In this document: positions 21,741 to 32,811 of the stretch, piece after piece
Layout of the letters: the number at the start of each line of letters is the position of its first letter
How positions within the stretch are numbered: the first letter of the stretch is position 1
Assembly: GCF_021462225.1 (NCBI RefSeq)
Contig: NC_061815.1
Location: forward strand, 50,147,373-50,211,372
Length of the DNA: 64,000 nt
From: Girardinichthys multiradiatus
Taxonomy: Eukaryota > Chordata > Actinopteri > Cyprinodontiformes > Goodeidae
Direction: 5' to 3'
The notes under the pieces: generated by a model
Database searches by the model: none
Seen by the model: the letters and a program-made list of their open reading frames with translations, nothing else
Told to the model about the DNA's origin: nothing
Made by a program: the position numbers and the translations under genes

Positions 21741-23160
21741 CTAGAACACGTTAGCTAAACTGCAGCACGCATTCACAACCTTGTCAAGAGGTGTCACCTC
21801 CTCACCCTCACATGTAAGCAAAAACCTAATTATTATAGTCCTATCTAACATTTTGTATTTGTTTCTCATGCACCCAATCACTATTCCAACGTGAATTCGA
21901 ATGTGTGCTAGAGCTTGTGTGTCTTCAACATCTATAGCATCAAGTTGACACTTCCCTCTAGTGAATGATGAGATTTTGAGCTCAGCACACATCATTCCCA
22001 CACTGTCTTAAAATCAAAGCCTCTGTCAGCTAACACAATATCCCCAGGTAACAAATCAGAAAGAAGGCTACTCTTTTCTGTTATGTTCTTGTCAGATTCA
22101 CGTCCACCTCATCCCTTAGAAATTAAAGAAATTGAACCATGTGGTGTGATACCAATAAGGTATTTCATAGTGTTTACCTTGACAATGAGAAAAGGATTGT
22201 GTACAAGCTTTTACATTTGAGGGTCAACAATAATAGCTACACACTTTCCAATTGTTTCCAAAAACTGAGGTGGCATTGTGGCTTAAAAACAGGGCCTTTC
22301 AGGCCAGTTCACCATAGGCTGAAGGCGTGCATTTAACACAGGTAGGGTGTCAGCAAAGACATTAGGCAGAGTTTTATGTGATACATTAAAAACATGACAC
22401 AGATGCTGAACAGGTAGATCACGCATTAGTGTAAAAACTGTCAGGAAAGGCTTAACAGTGTTAAATAAGGATAACAAAATGAGAAAACAAGGACGTCCTG
22501 TATAATGTTTAACTTTTGTGTCATCTTTGAAGAAGTCTTTGTCAAGCTGTTTCTTATTCAGCTCTGAACTGAGCTCCCTGTTCTCCTGTAACAGACGGTG
22601 TATTTCTGCTCTTCTGTGCTCACAGAGCTGACATTCTATCATCTCTTAGCTGCTGGTTAATCTGCAGCCTCACTGACCTCCTCTCCTGGTGCTTCATTCA
22701 CAGATTCTCCAACTTGCTCCCCTTCTACAGCCTCCAGCCTCCACTATAGTCTCTTCAACATGTACCTCTTCTAGGGTTTCTGTCACAGTCTCTCCAAATG
22801 GCTCCACTCCTGTAGCCTCGAACACCTGCTGACCCTCCATGTCCATCACTGCCTGGCATTCATCTTCCACTTTTGCACTTTTGTGACGTCTTTTTAATCC
22901 ACGAGCTTGTTGGTCTGATGTTGAGATCTTGAGTTCAGAGTGACCCATTTGTAGTGTTGGAACCTAGTCAGGATTTAACTCATCCATTTCATATGAAGGT
23001 TTGCCTTGAAGACACATCAAAACACGGATCAGTTTCAACGAAGCTGAAGTCGGTTTCCAATAGTAGCTGTCAAATTTGGGAAATGGCTAAAAGGCTATTC
23101 AACTTTTTTCCCTAACCTAAGCATCTTCAACCAGCTGTAATCAGGCTCCTTAAATCTGGT
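21741..23160 (-). pseudogene. DDE_Tnp_4-type transposase of the ISL2EU-like element
   Basis: Read from the right: SYEMDELNPD then a stop where relatives have W, then VPTLQMGHSELK (about 22930-23000); an acidic linker; a coiled-coil-like ECQLCEHRRAEIHRLLQENR (22640 down); an HTH region with VKHYTGRPCFLILLSLF and LPVQHLCHVFNVSHKTLPN; then the catalytic part with CVAIIVDPQM, YLIGITPHGSISLISKG and [15 protein letters not shown] (near 22012-22045); and RIHVGIVIGCMRNKYKML (near 21860-21900). In this family the last motif is normally HVERVIG, so the catalytic glutamate has become glycine. Several stops and frameshifts are present. An upstream THAP-like domain is possible but not clear. Confidence 0.75.
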
Positions 23161-23200
23161 TTATATCTGCAAGGAATATGATTATTGATTAGTTAATATT

Positions 23201-24137
23201 TATCAAAAATTATAATTAAAAATCATAATTTGAAAAAAATAAATTTCTTAACCAGAAATCATCACTTACAAATAGAAATCAGAGATGTCCTCTGGTGTTG
23301 TGATTAAGGGCTCAAAGCTGTTTAATAATTACAATTAGATATTCATCATTAATAATTGATAAATTATTAACCAAAACCACTAAATGTCATTGTTTATTCA
23401 ACACTTCACCGAAGGTGGGGGAACTTCAACCTTATTTTGACAGATAAATCATTCCTGCACGAAATAAACACAAACGCTTCTCTTAATTATATATATATGA
23501 AGATTTATTGAAGCCAAATAATCCTGATATACTATTATTCTGGTCCAAAAACCTTCACCTAACTAACAAGCACCGTTCTACACAAAGGGAATAAAAATGA
23601 CTACCTAACAATAATAATAGAAGAAAAACATATGTGCGCATTTAGTGTCTATGAAGATCAAACCAGCAGTTTTATGGACAAAATGTGTAATTTGGGTTAA
23701 ATGGAAAGAGAAATACTCCTGGTGATGATGTCTTGATTGCAGCAATCAGCTGATGAAACGGTGAGGCCACGCCCCTTTAGCCACTATCAGCTGACCGCCC
23801 CAAACCTCAAACAAAGAGTCATAAACTCTGAGGCGGGAACTCAGTGGAAAATCTCGGTTAATAAAACTGGAACAAAGGAGGGGTCAGGGGAGGCCCAGAC
23901 CGCAGTTGTTTAATGAAACTTTAAAAGTCTAACTTCTAACTCCTGGCTGATTTGGGATCAGCCGGACAAAAACATGAACGCACGATTCAGCAGCAAATCA
24001 AAACAGCTCAACATAAAACACTTCAATCAGTATTACATGCAACAAGTTAATACCTTAGATTAACTACTGGTGATTCTAAATCATCTTAACTATTCCTCAT
24101 CCTGTCCAGAACTCTAAATGCACCTATCCAGTGCTCT
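23201..24137. other. Unassigned AT-rich region
   Basis: No gene or recognisable repeat is supported. The stretch includes AATAAT-rich sequence and a moderately GC-rich block near 23740-23960 that could be an LTR or promoter remnant, but nothing confirms this. Confidence 0.4.
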
Positions 24138-24516
24138 CACACTGAGCCTGGTTCTGGTTCTGCTGGAGGTTTCTTCCTGTTAAAAGGGAGTTTTTCCTCT
24201 CCACTGTCGCTACATGCATGCTCAGTATGAGGGATTGCTGCAAAGTCAACACCAGTGACTGTCCACTGTCTCTACATGCTCATCCAGGAGGAGTGAATGC
24301 TGCAAGTCACTGACTGGATGCAATCTGCTGGGTGTCCTTAGATAGAAAAACTTTTTGAATAATAAACTGAATCTGACTGAACTGTTTGGTGGTTAGGATT
24401 AATTGGAATGATTGAACCTGAGTGAAATTTGTGTGATTGGATTGAATTGACTTTGTAAAGAGCCTTGAGACGACATGTATTAAATAAAACTGAATTGAAT
24501 TGAATTAAATTAAATT
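24138..24516 (+). mobile_element. 3' UTR fragment of the L2-type LINE
   Basis: The first 180 bp match 19509-19690 almost exactly (CACTGAGCCTGGTTCTGGTT onward) and it ends in the AAAACTGAATTGAATTG tail. It is a strongly 5'-truncated insertion lacking any coding part. Confidence 0.9.
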
Positions 24517-25779
24517 GTGGTAAAATTCTGCCAGAAAGCTTTGGTTCGGTCCACCTCTCCTTCTGTGGCTGCATGAGAAACCTTAAATATGGCAAAGTGT
24601 GGGTCATTTCTGTGTTGTTTTGATGTTCACGTTTTTGCACAATCAAACAAAGCGGTGTGCCAGTTAGCTTTGCACAAAAACATAGCATGTGTTCCGTTTT
24701 CTTGGTTCAGTACCCCTGTTCTGAAAGGTTTTGTTACATATTAGTGTACCGTCACACCCCTACTTTGGTGCGACCGCTGCTGTTTATTAAAAGTTCTGTT
24801 TAAATAAACTTTATAGTGAGATATTTCCTAATTTTTCCATTTCTCGTTACAGAAATATATGCTTAAATCAGTGCGAACTTCTGGAACTAAAAGAGAAATT
24901 GATTTTATCCATGACTTTCCCCCACTCTGCATCCTCCTCCACCAACAGAGGGCAGCAGCACTTCTACTGCTTGTTTCTTCAGGCTGCTGCAGCTGTGACA
25001 AAGTAAAGACTTACACCTACAGTGGTGGTCCTCTGTGTGGCAGAGGATAGTTGGTCTCCAGAAAGGTGAGTAATGGTAGGTTAGGCAGTTTTTCCAGGAA
25101 AGAAACATTTTGTCTGGATGAATGTGCTCCCTTCTGTTGTACATGAGAAACCTCTCCAGGACAATGATCAGCAGGTGTTTACTGTGGTTCGTCATTTAAT
25201 TGATGGGAACTGCAACAAACAACAGTAACATGAAGCTGAATCTTTTACATTTATTATTCTAATGATTAAACCTTTATTTATACAGGTAGTCTCGCTGAGA
25301 CCTGTTATCTCACACATAACAACAAGACTTAAATACAGTATCACCATGTACTAAATACTAAATAATTAAGAAACATTGAAAAAAAAAAAAATTTAAGAAC
25401 AAGAACTTTCTGAAATTGTTGAAATATTTTTAAAGGAGAAATAAAATCCCCCAGAAAACTTCAATCCGTTAGTTTCAGCTCCTGTTGAAGAGGATTCCAG
25501 GTTGAAGGAGAGAAGGTCGGTTTTCCCGATGACATCCTGGGATCTAATCTGGTGTTTATGTGACCAAAACTGAGGCAACAAACCAAGATTTATAGATAAA
25601 AATGTACCAGTCACACCGCGACAAAAATCTAAAAATAAAATTAAATGACATTCAGCCACTTCCATCTGATAAATAAAACTGTTTAAAATGATTTGGATAT
25701 TTCTTGTCTCCGTGACGTCATTAGAAGGAGCGACAGAGACCTAAAAGATGAATTTAATCCGTTTTTTGCTGGTCGTTAC
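24517..25779. other. Sequence upstream of the slit3 promoter
   Basis: No gene is supported. A short relic near 25262-25335 (AAACCTTTATTTATACAGGT, then CTCGCTGAGACCTG) resembles a repeat fragment common in fish. A poly(A) run lies at 25379-25392. Confidence 0.45.
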
Positions 25780-26449
25780 AGAACCGAGCTGTTGGGCTGA
25801 CACACAGAAACTTTATTTGGATGATGCGTCGGAAATTTGGGTCAAAGACGACATGCCTCTAAAGCAACACGAACTCAGCGCGGTTCGTTAAGTTGATAAA
25901 TGGGACACAACAGAAAAGGAAAGAGCGGCTGGGAAATTTCCCTAAAACATGCCTGCGCTGCCGCTGCGGGCTGGGAGCGGAGTTTTCCTGCTCTGTGTGG
26001 GAAAGCAGTCCGGTTCGGGAGGGGAGATAAGGAGCGGTGAAAGTTTGGAGGACTCTCCCTCTCTGCTCTGGTGACATCAGGAGAGAGAGACCCAGGGGGA
26101 GGGAGGGGGATCCCGCATGCTGCTGCGCTCCCAAACTTTTCCTGAAGCTCTCCTGGTAGCGGAGGGATGGTCTCTGGAAGGAGGTCACAGCCCAGCAGAA
26201 CATTTCCACCTGGTAAAGTCCAAACGGATTCTGATAACTTAGCGGAGACTTTGTGAGTGGGGAGCGTTTGGAGAGACTTTACGCACTGAGCTCGGAGCTC
26301 GGAGAAACCCAGACCCACGGAGAAAGTTTGTTTTACTTGAAGGAAACCGAATCGATCATACTCCTCAACCCAAAGTCCGGATCTTACCCTCCACCTTCAC
26401 ACCGCCGGATCTTTAATTCGCTTCGGCTGGAGGAACGAGCCTCTCGGAA
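25780..26449 (+). promoter_or_regulatory. slit3: GC-rich promoter and 5' leader of slit3
   Basis: GC and CpG content rise sharply compared with the flanks, and G-rich boxes (GGGGGAGGGAGGGGGATCCC near 26097) suggest a CpG-island promoter without a clear TATA box. Upstream ATGs occur at 25949, 26117 (a 41-codon frame ending at 26242) and 26167, each closing before the main start. Whether they are transcribed depends on the start site, which cannot be read from the sequence. Confidence 0.6.
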
Positions 26450-26640
26450 ATGTCTGGATCCGGGTCGGAGAAGCGCGCCGGGCTCAGCCGGGTTTGGGCC
26501 GTGCTTTTCGCTGTTCTGGTGTGGGCAGCTTTGGTGGATGGATGCCCACACAAGTGCAGTTGCTCCGGGTCACATGTGGACTGCCAGGGTCTGGGTCTGA
26601 AGACTGTGCCCAAAGGAATCCCTCGGAGCGCAGAGCGCCT
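26450..26640 (+). CDS. slit3: slit3 exon 1: signal peptide and LRR N-terminal cap
   Basis: The ATG at 26450 has G at -3 and opens a frame with a basic N terminus (EKRAGLSR), a hydrophobic core ([17 protein letters not shown]) and a likely signal cleavage before CPHKC. The mature part is an LRRNT cap ([14 protein letters not shown]) followed by [18 protein letters not shown]. The exon ends in phase 2 at 26640, with a consensus donor GTAAGTGAG. The VP-GIPR-AERL ending is closer to SLIT3 than to SLIT1 or SLIT2 as I recall them. SLIT proteins are secreted, bind Robo receptors and repel axons; SLIT3 also acts in heart and vessel development. Only the first two coding exons are in this window. Confidence 0.9.
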
Positions 26641-29600
26641 GTAAGTGAGACCACTTTATGATTTCAATCAGTCCGACCCAGAAGTGCGCCCCTCTGCATC
26701 ATTCTCAGGGTTCTGGTTCGTTTCAAACGCAGAGCCAAATTTAGGCGCCTAATCTTTGCTTATTGGCGTTTTCTGGGGTTTTAATTAGAGACGCGTCAGT
26801 TAATCGGCCAGTTTTCCCTGGATCCACAGGTGATAAACAGATTTTAATATCCTTATTCATTAAAAATATCAAATCTGAGATCTTCCACCGCTCCTAGATT
26901 ACTTCGTGGACTCTATTGAATGGAATAAAACTCATATAAAAATAGGAGATATCGTTTTTGATGCAGAAATGTGAATAATCGTATAATGCCTTAATTTTCT
27001 GCTGGATTTAAAACTACTACTTCCATCAAAGAACATGCAGGCCATGTTAACCTCCTCAGTAAAAAGAAAATGAGTCCAAATCCACAAAGATTCCCACAAG
27101 TAAAGGCCTGATCTGTCCACCTCCAGCTGTAATCCTCAAGCATTTGGTTTACTTTAAAATCTCCTGTGATTATCGGTTATTCATTCCTGAATCTGACCTT
27201 CCTGAGTCAGATTATTGCGTAAAGTTATTGCTAACTGTTAGTGATCCAAAACCTTCAGTAATTCTGATTGTTAGATTCATTGCTGCAGGACTGATTTGAA
27301 GCATTTTTGATGTAAACGAAGCTGTAAAAACAGAACTGATAAAGTCTTTGAGTTTTTAAACAGATCAGAAGAAAAGTGTCTCTGCACCAGTTTACCACGT
27401 TCCAGAAACATGCACCATTGTCCCAACTGGACCGGATCTTTTTACACCTAAGGAACTACTCTCTGTGATTTTATTCCAACCTGTTGACAGAAACTTCAGA
27501 GTGATTTTATTCCTCAGACAGACCCTTGACAGATGCTGCTGCCACCTCCCACCTATTCCTGACACGTATACACACATGTGCTCACAATCACACACACACC
27601 TTTTCTTCTTAACGGTATGGAAGTGATTATTCGTGATAACGTAGCGGCCCGAAGCCCTGCAGGGGATCACCAACAGACCCAACCCTTAGACAACAAACAC
27701 AATCAGTATGCTGCGGGGTGGCACAGGGAGGCAGCTGCTGCTGCTGCTTAAGAATGCATATTAGCATGTGTGGCTGGACTTTTACTTTTGCATTTGTTTG
27801 TGTATTCTTGGGTTTCTGCAGGTCTGAACTGGTTTGTGTGATTGGTTTTCCTCTGCACATATGTGCGAGTGTTAACAACACAGCCCATACCTCCGCGGTG
27901 ACCTCCCAGGACTTGTTGGCTTTCACACAGCAATCCCCTGAAGACATTTACACCCCAGTAAAATAAATAATTAGAGGTTGTGATTGGGCGGTGGGATAAG
28001 GTGTCCCTCTGCCTCTTGCTGTCGTCCCTGGAGGGGGGGGGGGGGAGATTTGGGGAAGTGGTGCCCCCTCTCTCCCCGTTTGCTCTAGAAACTATGTGTT
28101 TATGTTTCCCTGATTTATCCAGGTCAGTGTTTTAGATGTGAGTTGCTCTTTGCCTCCCTCTTTCTCTTCCCTGCTGCTGGCCTTCGTCTTTATTTCCCTG
28201 TGCAGATATATTTCAGGGCGTCTGAGATGGGAAGCATTAAAATGGATGAGCTCTGGGCTGGAAAGGTTAGGGCAGATGGGAAGCTTTTTAAAGGAGATGA
28301 GCGTTATTGCTCCAGCCAGAGATTTGGGTTTGCCAGCTGAGATAAGGTGAATGTGGACATCCCATTCTGCTAATAAAATGTCCAGCTCTGCTAAATAAAC
28401 CACCTTTTTATCAGGTATTAAAACAGTTTGGATAAAGCAACAATCTGTCTTATTAACATGTTTATCAACCTCTTTTTTATTTATAATAAATTATAATTTG
28501 GCAAGTAATTTGGAACTGATTGGTTTAACGTGTAACATCCAGTTGAATGACCTGTGAAATGTTTTTCACCAACTTATGATTTCTTATGAAATAGTAGATG
28601 TTTGATTATATTAACAAACTCATAAATGTTTAGCTGAACATGTGATTAAATGTAAGGAATGTGTTTTTAAATAGTTTCCTGTCAGCAGGATATTTATAAC
28701 TATGATGAATGTTGGTGGAACTGCTCTGAACTGGTCAGACTGGTCTGCTGCATTTTTGGAAGAAACATCCAGATGGTGGTCGATTGAAAGGAAAAACAAA
28801 CATGAAGTAAGTTTCCATAAATGTTGCAGAGCAGTGAAGGGATGGATCAGCAGTTTGATTTCTGGTGATGCTGCGAGATGTTTCCACCACATCTGCCCAA
28901 ATGTTCTTATGGGTTTACTGGGTTCTGCTGACTTTGAGAGGGCAACCTATAACCTCCAACCAAGTTCATGTTTGAACCATTCAATTTTCTCCTGAGCACT
29001 AAAATGTTTCATTATCATCAGGGTAATTACTCAGAACAACGTTTTTGGATTTGCAGAGATCTTGAGGTCTAAGGAAACATGAAACTGATCCTAACCAGAC
29101 CTTCAGCAGAGGAGAGTGAACTGGTCCCATAACTGCTGTGGTCAGGTCTCCATCTGTCTGTTTTAGCTTTCAAATACTAGACACGGCAAGACACAAAGCT
29201 TTTAAAAACAACATTTAATCGTAGGATGAGAATCACAATGACCCTCACTCATTGGCCTGATTAGTATGCTCCTAACCAGAGGGGGGCAGCATAGGAAAAA
29301 TATATCAAGGTGTTTTCTACCAGTGAAATTGTGATATCTATATCTAGATTTCCATGTTTTAAAACTTGAGATTTAAGGAAAATTATAAAACATCATTTAG
29401 GCCAGATACCGTTAGTAAACAACCTGTTCAAACACAGCAGACATTTCATATGTAATATTAAAGACATTTAACCCTTTAGATGGCGGCGGCCCATATATAG
29501 CCTTTCAGTAGTTTTCAGTAAGAAAACTCTTAACACCAGTGAGCCAAAATGGCCTCCAGCTTCTCTTCTGTTTTGATCAGTTGCATGAGTTCATGCTCTC

Positions 29601-29939
29601 ACCAGATCCTGTCATGTCCTACATGTGTCGTATCATGTGATCTAAGCAGTGCTTTACCAACAAATTATGGCTAAATGTTAGCTAGTTAAACCCCTGACGA
29701 AGCTGGTAGGGCTGGTCTTCAGAAGGTACGGCTGCTTTATAGAGGACCGGCCCGAACCGGACCAATTGCTTGGTGACTAGGCGGAGGATCTCTTAGAAGG
29801 AGATGATTTTATCCTTGACCAGTTAGTGGAAACTTCAATGTGCAGCTATGGTTTGTTTCTGCGTTGTTTAGCTGGGAATACTGAGTTCATGGAGGGGAGT
29901 TTTTGTGTTTGTGTGATGGACTGAAATGTGGTTATTATA

Positions 29940-30797
29940 AGCCAGAAGAATAGTCTCTCTGTTCATATCTGAATGTTGTATTGATGTCAATAGATGTAGT
30001 AACCAAAGGCGACCAGCAGAGGGGATGAAGCGCTAGAGAGCGATAACAAAGAGCACGGCACTTCTTCTTCTTCAGTCAATATACGCCTGAGCAGAGGAAA
30101 GACGTGTCCGTGACTCATTTATTTAATATTCCCCTTTTCAGGTATGAGTTTCTCATAAACCAACCTGTACTGTTGAGAGTGGGTTTACTAACTGTTAACT
30201 AGTTGAGGATGTTTAATAATAGCAAAGTATATAACTATAATTATAACAAAACAGAGATTTAACCACGGTTAGCCGGTAGCTCACATCCTAAGATGCTAGC
30301 CCAGGTCACGTGTGAATGATGCAGCACATAGTATGTCTAGCTGTAGACACATGAGGTTAGGAATGTTGCATACATTTTGAAGTTAATTCATGCACTATTG
30401 AGCGTGTGTATTTTGGATTTTGGAAAAAGAAGCTATACAGAAATATAACATATCACAGTAAGTTGGTTTATTTTGTAATTTTATGTTTTTTGTCACTTGT
30501 TACTGACATATTTGTGTACCACAATGGTTTGTGAAACAACAGTACTGAAGTTTATGGATATAATTATTATCCTGTATGTATCCAAGTTGCACTTTTTTCA
30601 GTCAATATACGCCTGAGCAGAGGAAAACTATCTCATTATTGTAACCCAGGTTGTGGAGAGTGCAGTTAGAAACAAAGGTGATGCCTGTCCAAGAGGACTC
30701 TGTATTCTGAGGTGGAGAAAAGCCATTAGGGAACATCAGTCCTGCGGTAACTGGCAAAACACTATTATTCAGCACACTTTTCCACTTAAAAAAAACA
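29940..30797 (+). mobile_element. LTR/leader-like region of a second Gypsy element, with an internal direct repeat
   Basis: It precedes the gag frame at 30798. A 30-bp direct repeat (TTCAGTCAATATACGCCTGA plus GCAGAGGAAA) occurs at 30071-30100 and 30597-30626, each copy preceded by GCACTT and a pyrimidine run. This suggests a partial LTR duplication or two overlapping ends. A full LTR could not be delimited. Confidence 0.45.
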
Positions 30798-32397
30798 ATG
30801 GATTCAGAAGTTGACAAGTTACAGTTTGAAATTAAAGGAGCCCTTTTCCAACTAACCAGTGACCAGCTGATACAAATATGTGACTTCCTTGCAATTTCTG
30901 GAGCAAACAGACAAAATATCACAGGCAAAACCCGCAATGCTCTTGTTACACTAATCAGCAAGCATATTGAATGTGATGAGCTAAGGCAACTTGAGGATGA
31001 AGGAATGTCAGCATTGCTGAGTTTAATGGACATGATAAAAGAAGTGCAGAAAGCTATCAAGAACAGCACACCAGAAAAGGAAGATGAGGAACTGGAGAAA
31101 CTTGGCAGAGAACTAGAGCAACTAAAACTCATAATTCAACAGAAAGAAGCTCAAATGCAAATTCTGGCTAACAAAAATGTAAAGAAAATTGAGACTGTAA
31201 TGTGCCAAGCTGCCCCTTCCCATATAAACAGTCCCTCATGGAGAAAAGACTTTAAAGATCTCAGGTCAAATTGGCGACCCTGGACAAAAGGACAGACTAA
31301 CCTTTTCCAGTCTGGCCCGTCAAATAGAGAATGGCCTCAGCAAAGGTTACCCTGAATCAGAGATAGTGGATGCTGTTATTAGGGCAATAGTACCTGGCCT
31401 ACAGCTGCAGAGCTACTTCACCTGTCTCTTGCCACTCTTAGGAGAATCCTTCGTTCACATTATCAAGAGAGAAGTGCAACTAAGCTGTATAAACGGCTTA
31501 CCACAGAAGTGCAGAGCAGTAGAGAGACACCACAGAATTTTATTATAAGAGCAATAGATTTGCGCCAAAAAATATTGTTTGTTTCACAAGAGTCTGAGTC
31601 GGGACTTAAGTATGATCCTGCATTAGTGCAAAGCATGTTCCTGCACACAGTTCTCACAGGCCTTCAAAGTGACAGCATAAAGACTGATCTCCAGCCTCAC
31701 TTGTCAAAACACTTCAGATGAGCTGCTTTTAGAAGCTCTAAATATTGCCTGTGCGAACGATAATGAAAGACAGGATAAGAAGAGGAACACAACACAGCGG
31801 TCCACTGGGGTACATGCCGTCCAGTCCAGTGACACAAGTAATGAAAAGAGATTTGGGGCACGCCAAAATGTTACCACACTTCCTTCGGATGTACCGTCAG
31901 ACCTGAAAGAAATCAAAGCAGATCTGGTCTTGCTCAAAGACCTCAAAACTGAGGTTGCACAAATCAGGGAATCCATCCACAAAAACGAAAGTAAAACCAG
32001 TTTGCGCCCTGCAATGTGTCAAGAAGTACAGTATAGTTTCCCCCATCACATGGCTTATACTCCTCCACATCTTTCTCCTTGGAGCACAGAGGATGCTGCT
32101 GTTCGTCACATTAATAGGGGACCCCTGCAGGAGTATCAAGGTGCTGGTGATCCAAGGTTAACGAGGGGAACTGCTCAGTTTCAGCAGAGGTTTGCACCAC
32201 AGAGATACCCAGTGCCACGCCAACGACCGAGGTGTGCTGCATGTCAGCAGCAGGGAGAAAACGTCTGTCAACACTGCTACAGGTGTGGTAATAGTGAACA
32301 TTTCCAGGCTGGATGTAGAGGGAGCAGCGGTATTCCCACCAAAGCAAGAGATTATCCTTTAAACAATGGAAGGTTGCCCCCAGGGGACAGGGAGTGA
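30798..32397 (+). pseudogene. Ty3/Gypsy gag, frameshifted, no pol
   Basis: The N-terminal part (from MDSEVDKLQFEIKGALFQLT) includes a charged coiled-coil segment (EDEELEKLGRELEQLKLIIQ). The capsid-like core follows: FSSLARQIENGLSKGYPESE, VIRAIVPGLQLQSY, LRRILRSHYQERSATKLYKR and KYDPALVQSMFLHTVLTGLQ. The end has cysteine-rich CAACQQQGENVCQHC and a CCHC knuckle CYRCGNSEHFQAGC. Three frameshifts (near 31257, 31425 and 31706) break it. The family is different from the gag at 4402 but common in fish. Nothing of protease, RT or integrase follows before the Tc1 insertion at 32694. Confidence 0.8.
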
Positions 32398-32811
32398 CCA
32401 TGCCCACCAAAGCGTCCCAAAAATGTGCCAGTTGTAGTGGAATGGAAGGATACCAAAACTGGACCTTCTGCACTTGCTCCAAATGGTTGAAGAACCATCT
32501 TATTTAAACTGGGTTGCATTTTACAGCTGGTTTTAGGTGTTTTGTGGAGACTACTGGATTTATATTGTGTGATTATCGTCTGCCATAGCTGAAATTTGTG
32601 TTTAGAAGCTTGAATCGATTCTCGGTGGATGCTCCATGTCACCTACTGCTGCTGTGGTCCGAAAATGTCTTCCGATTATTGTATTTTCACCTACAGGGGT
32701 TGGACAATGAAAGTGAAACACCTGGTTTTAGACCACAATAATTTATTAGTATGGTGTAGGGCCTCCTTTTGCGGCCAATAAAGCATCAATTCATCTTGGG
32801 AATGACATATA

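Larger units (their letters stand above)
16630..23200. mobile_element. ISL2EU/IS4EU-like DNA transposon relic with two convergent genes
   Basis: A SWIM-YqaJ gene on the plus strand (16774-21162) and a DDE_Tnp_4-type transposase on the minus strand (21741 to about 23160) converge on a 0.6-kb AT-rich spacer. As far as I recall, members of the ISL2EU (IS4EU) superfamily encode this pair. I did not find terminal inverted repeats, so the outer limits are set by the genes and are approximate. An L2 LINE sits in the nuclease gene's intron. Confidence 0.65.

Noticed and set aside
26253..26600. 115-codon plus-strand frame overlapping slit3 exon 1
   Set aside because: It lacks an ATG at its start, is in another frame, and runs through GC-rich leader; exon 1 of slit3 explains the region.
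30071..30626. Pair of LTRs from the 30-bp repeat
   Set aside because: Only about 30-45 bp repeat, with no TG...CA ends or target duplication visible, so a pair of full LTRs is not supported.
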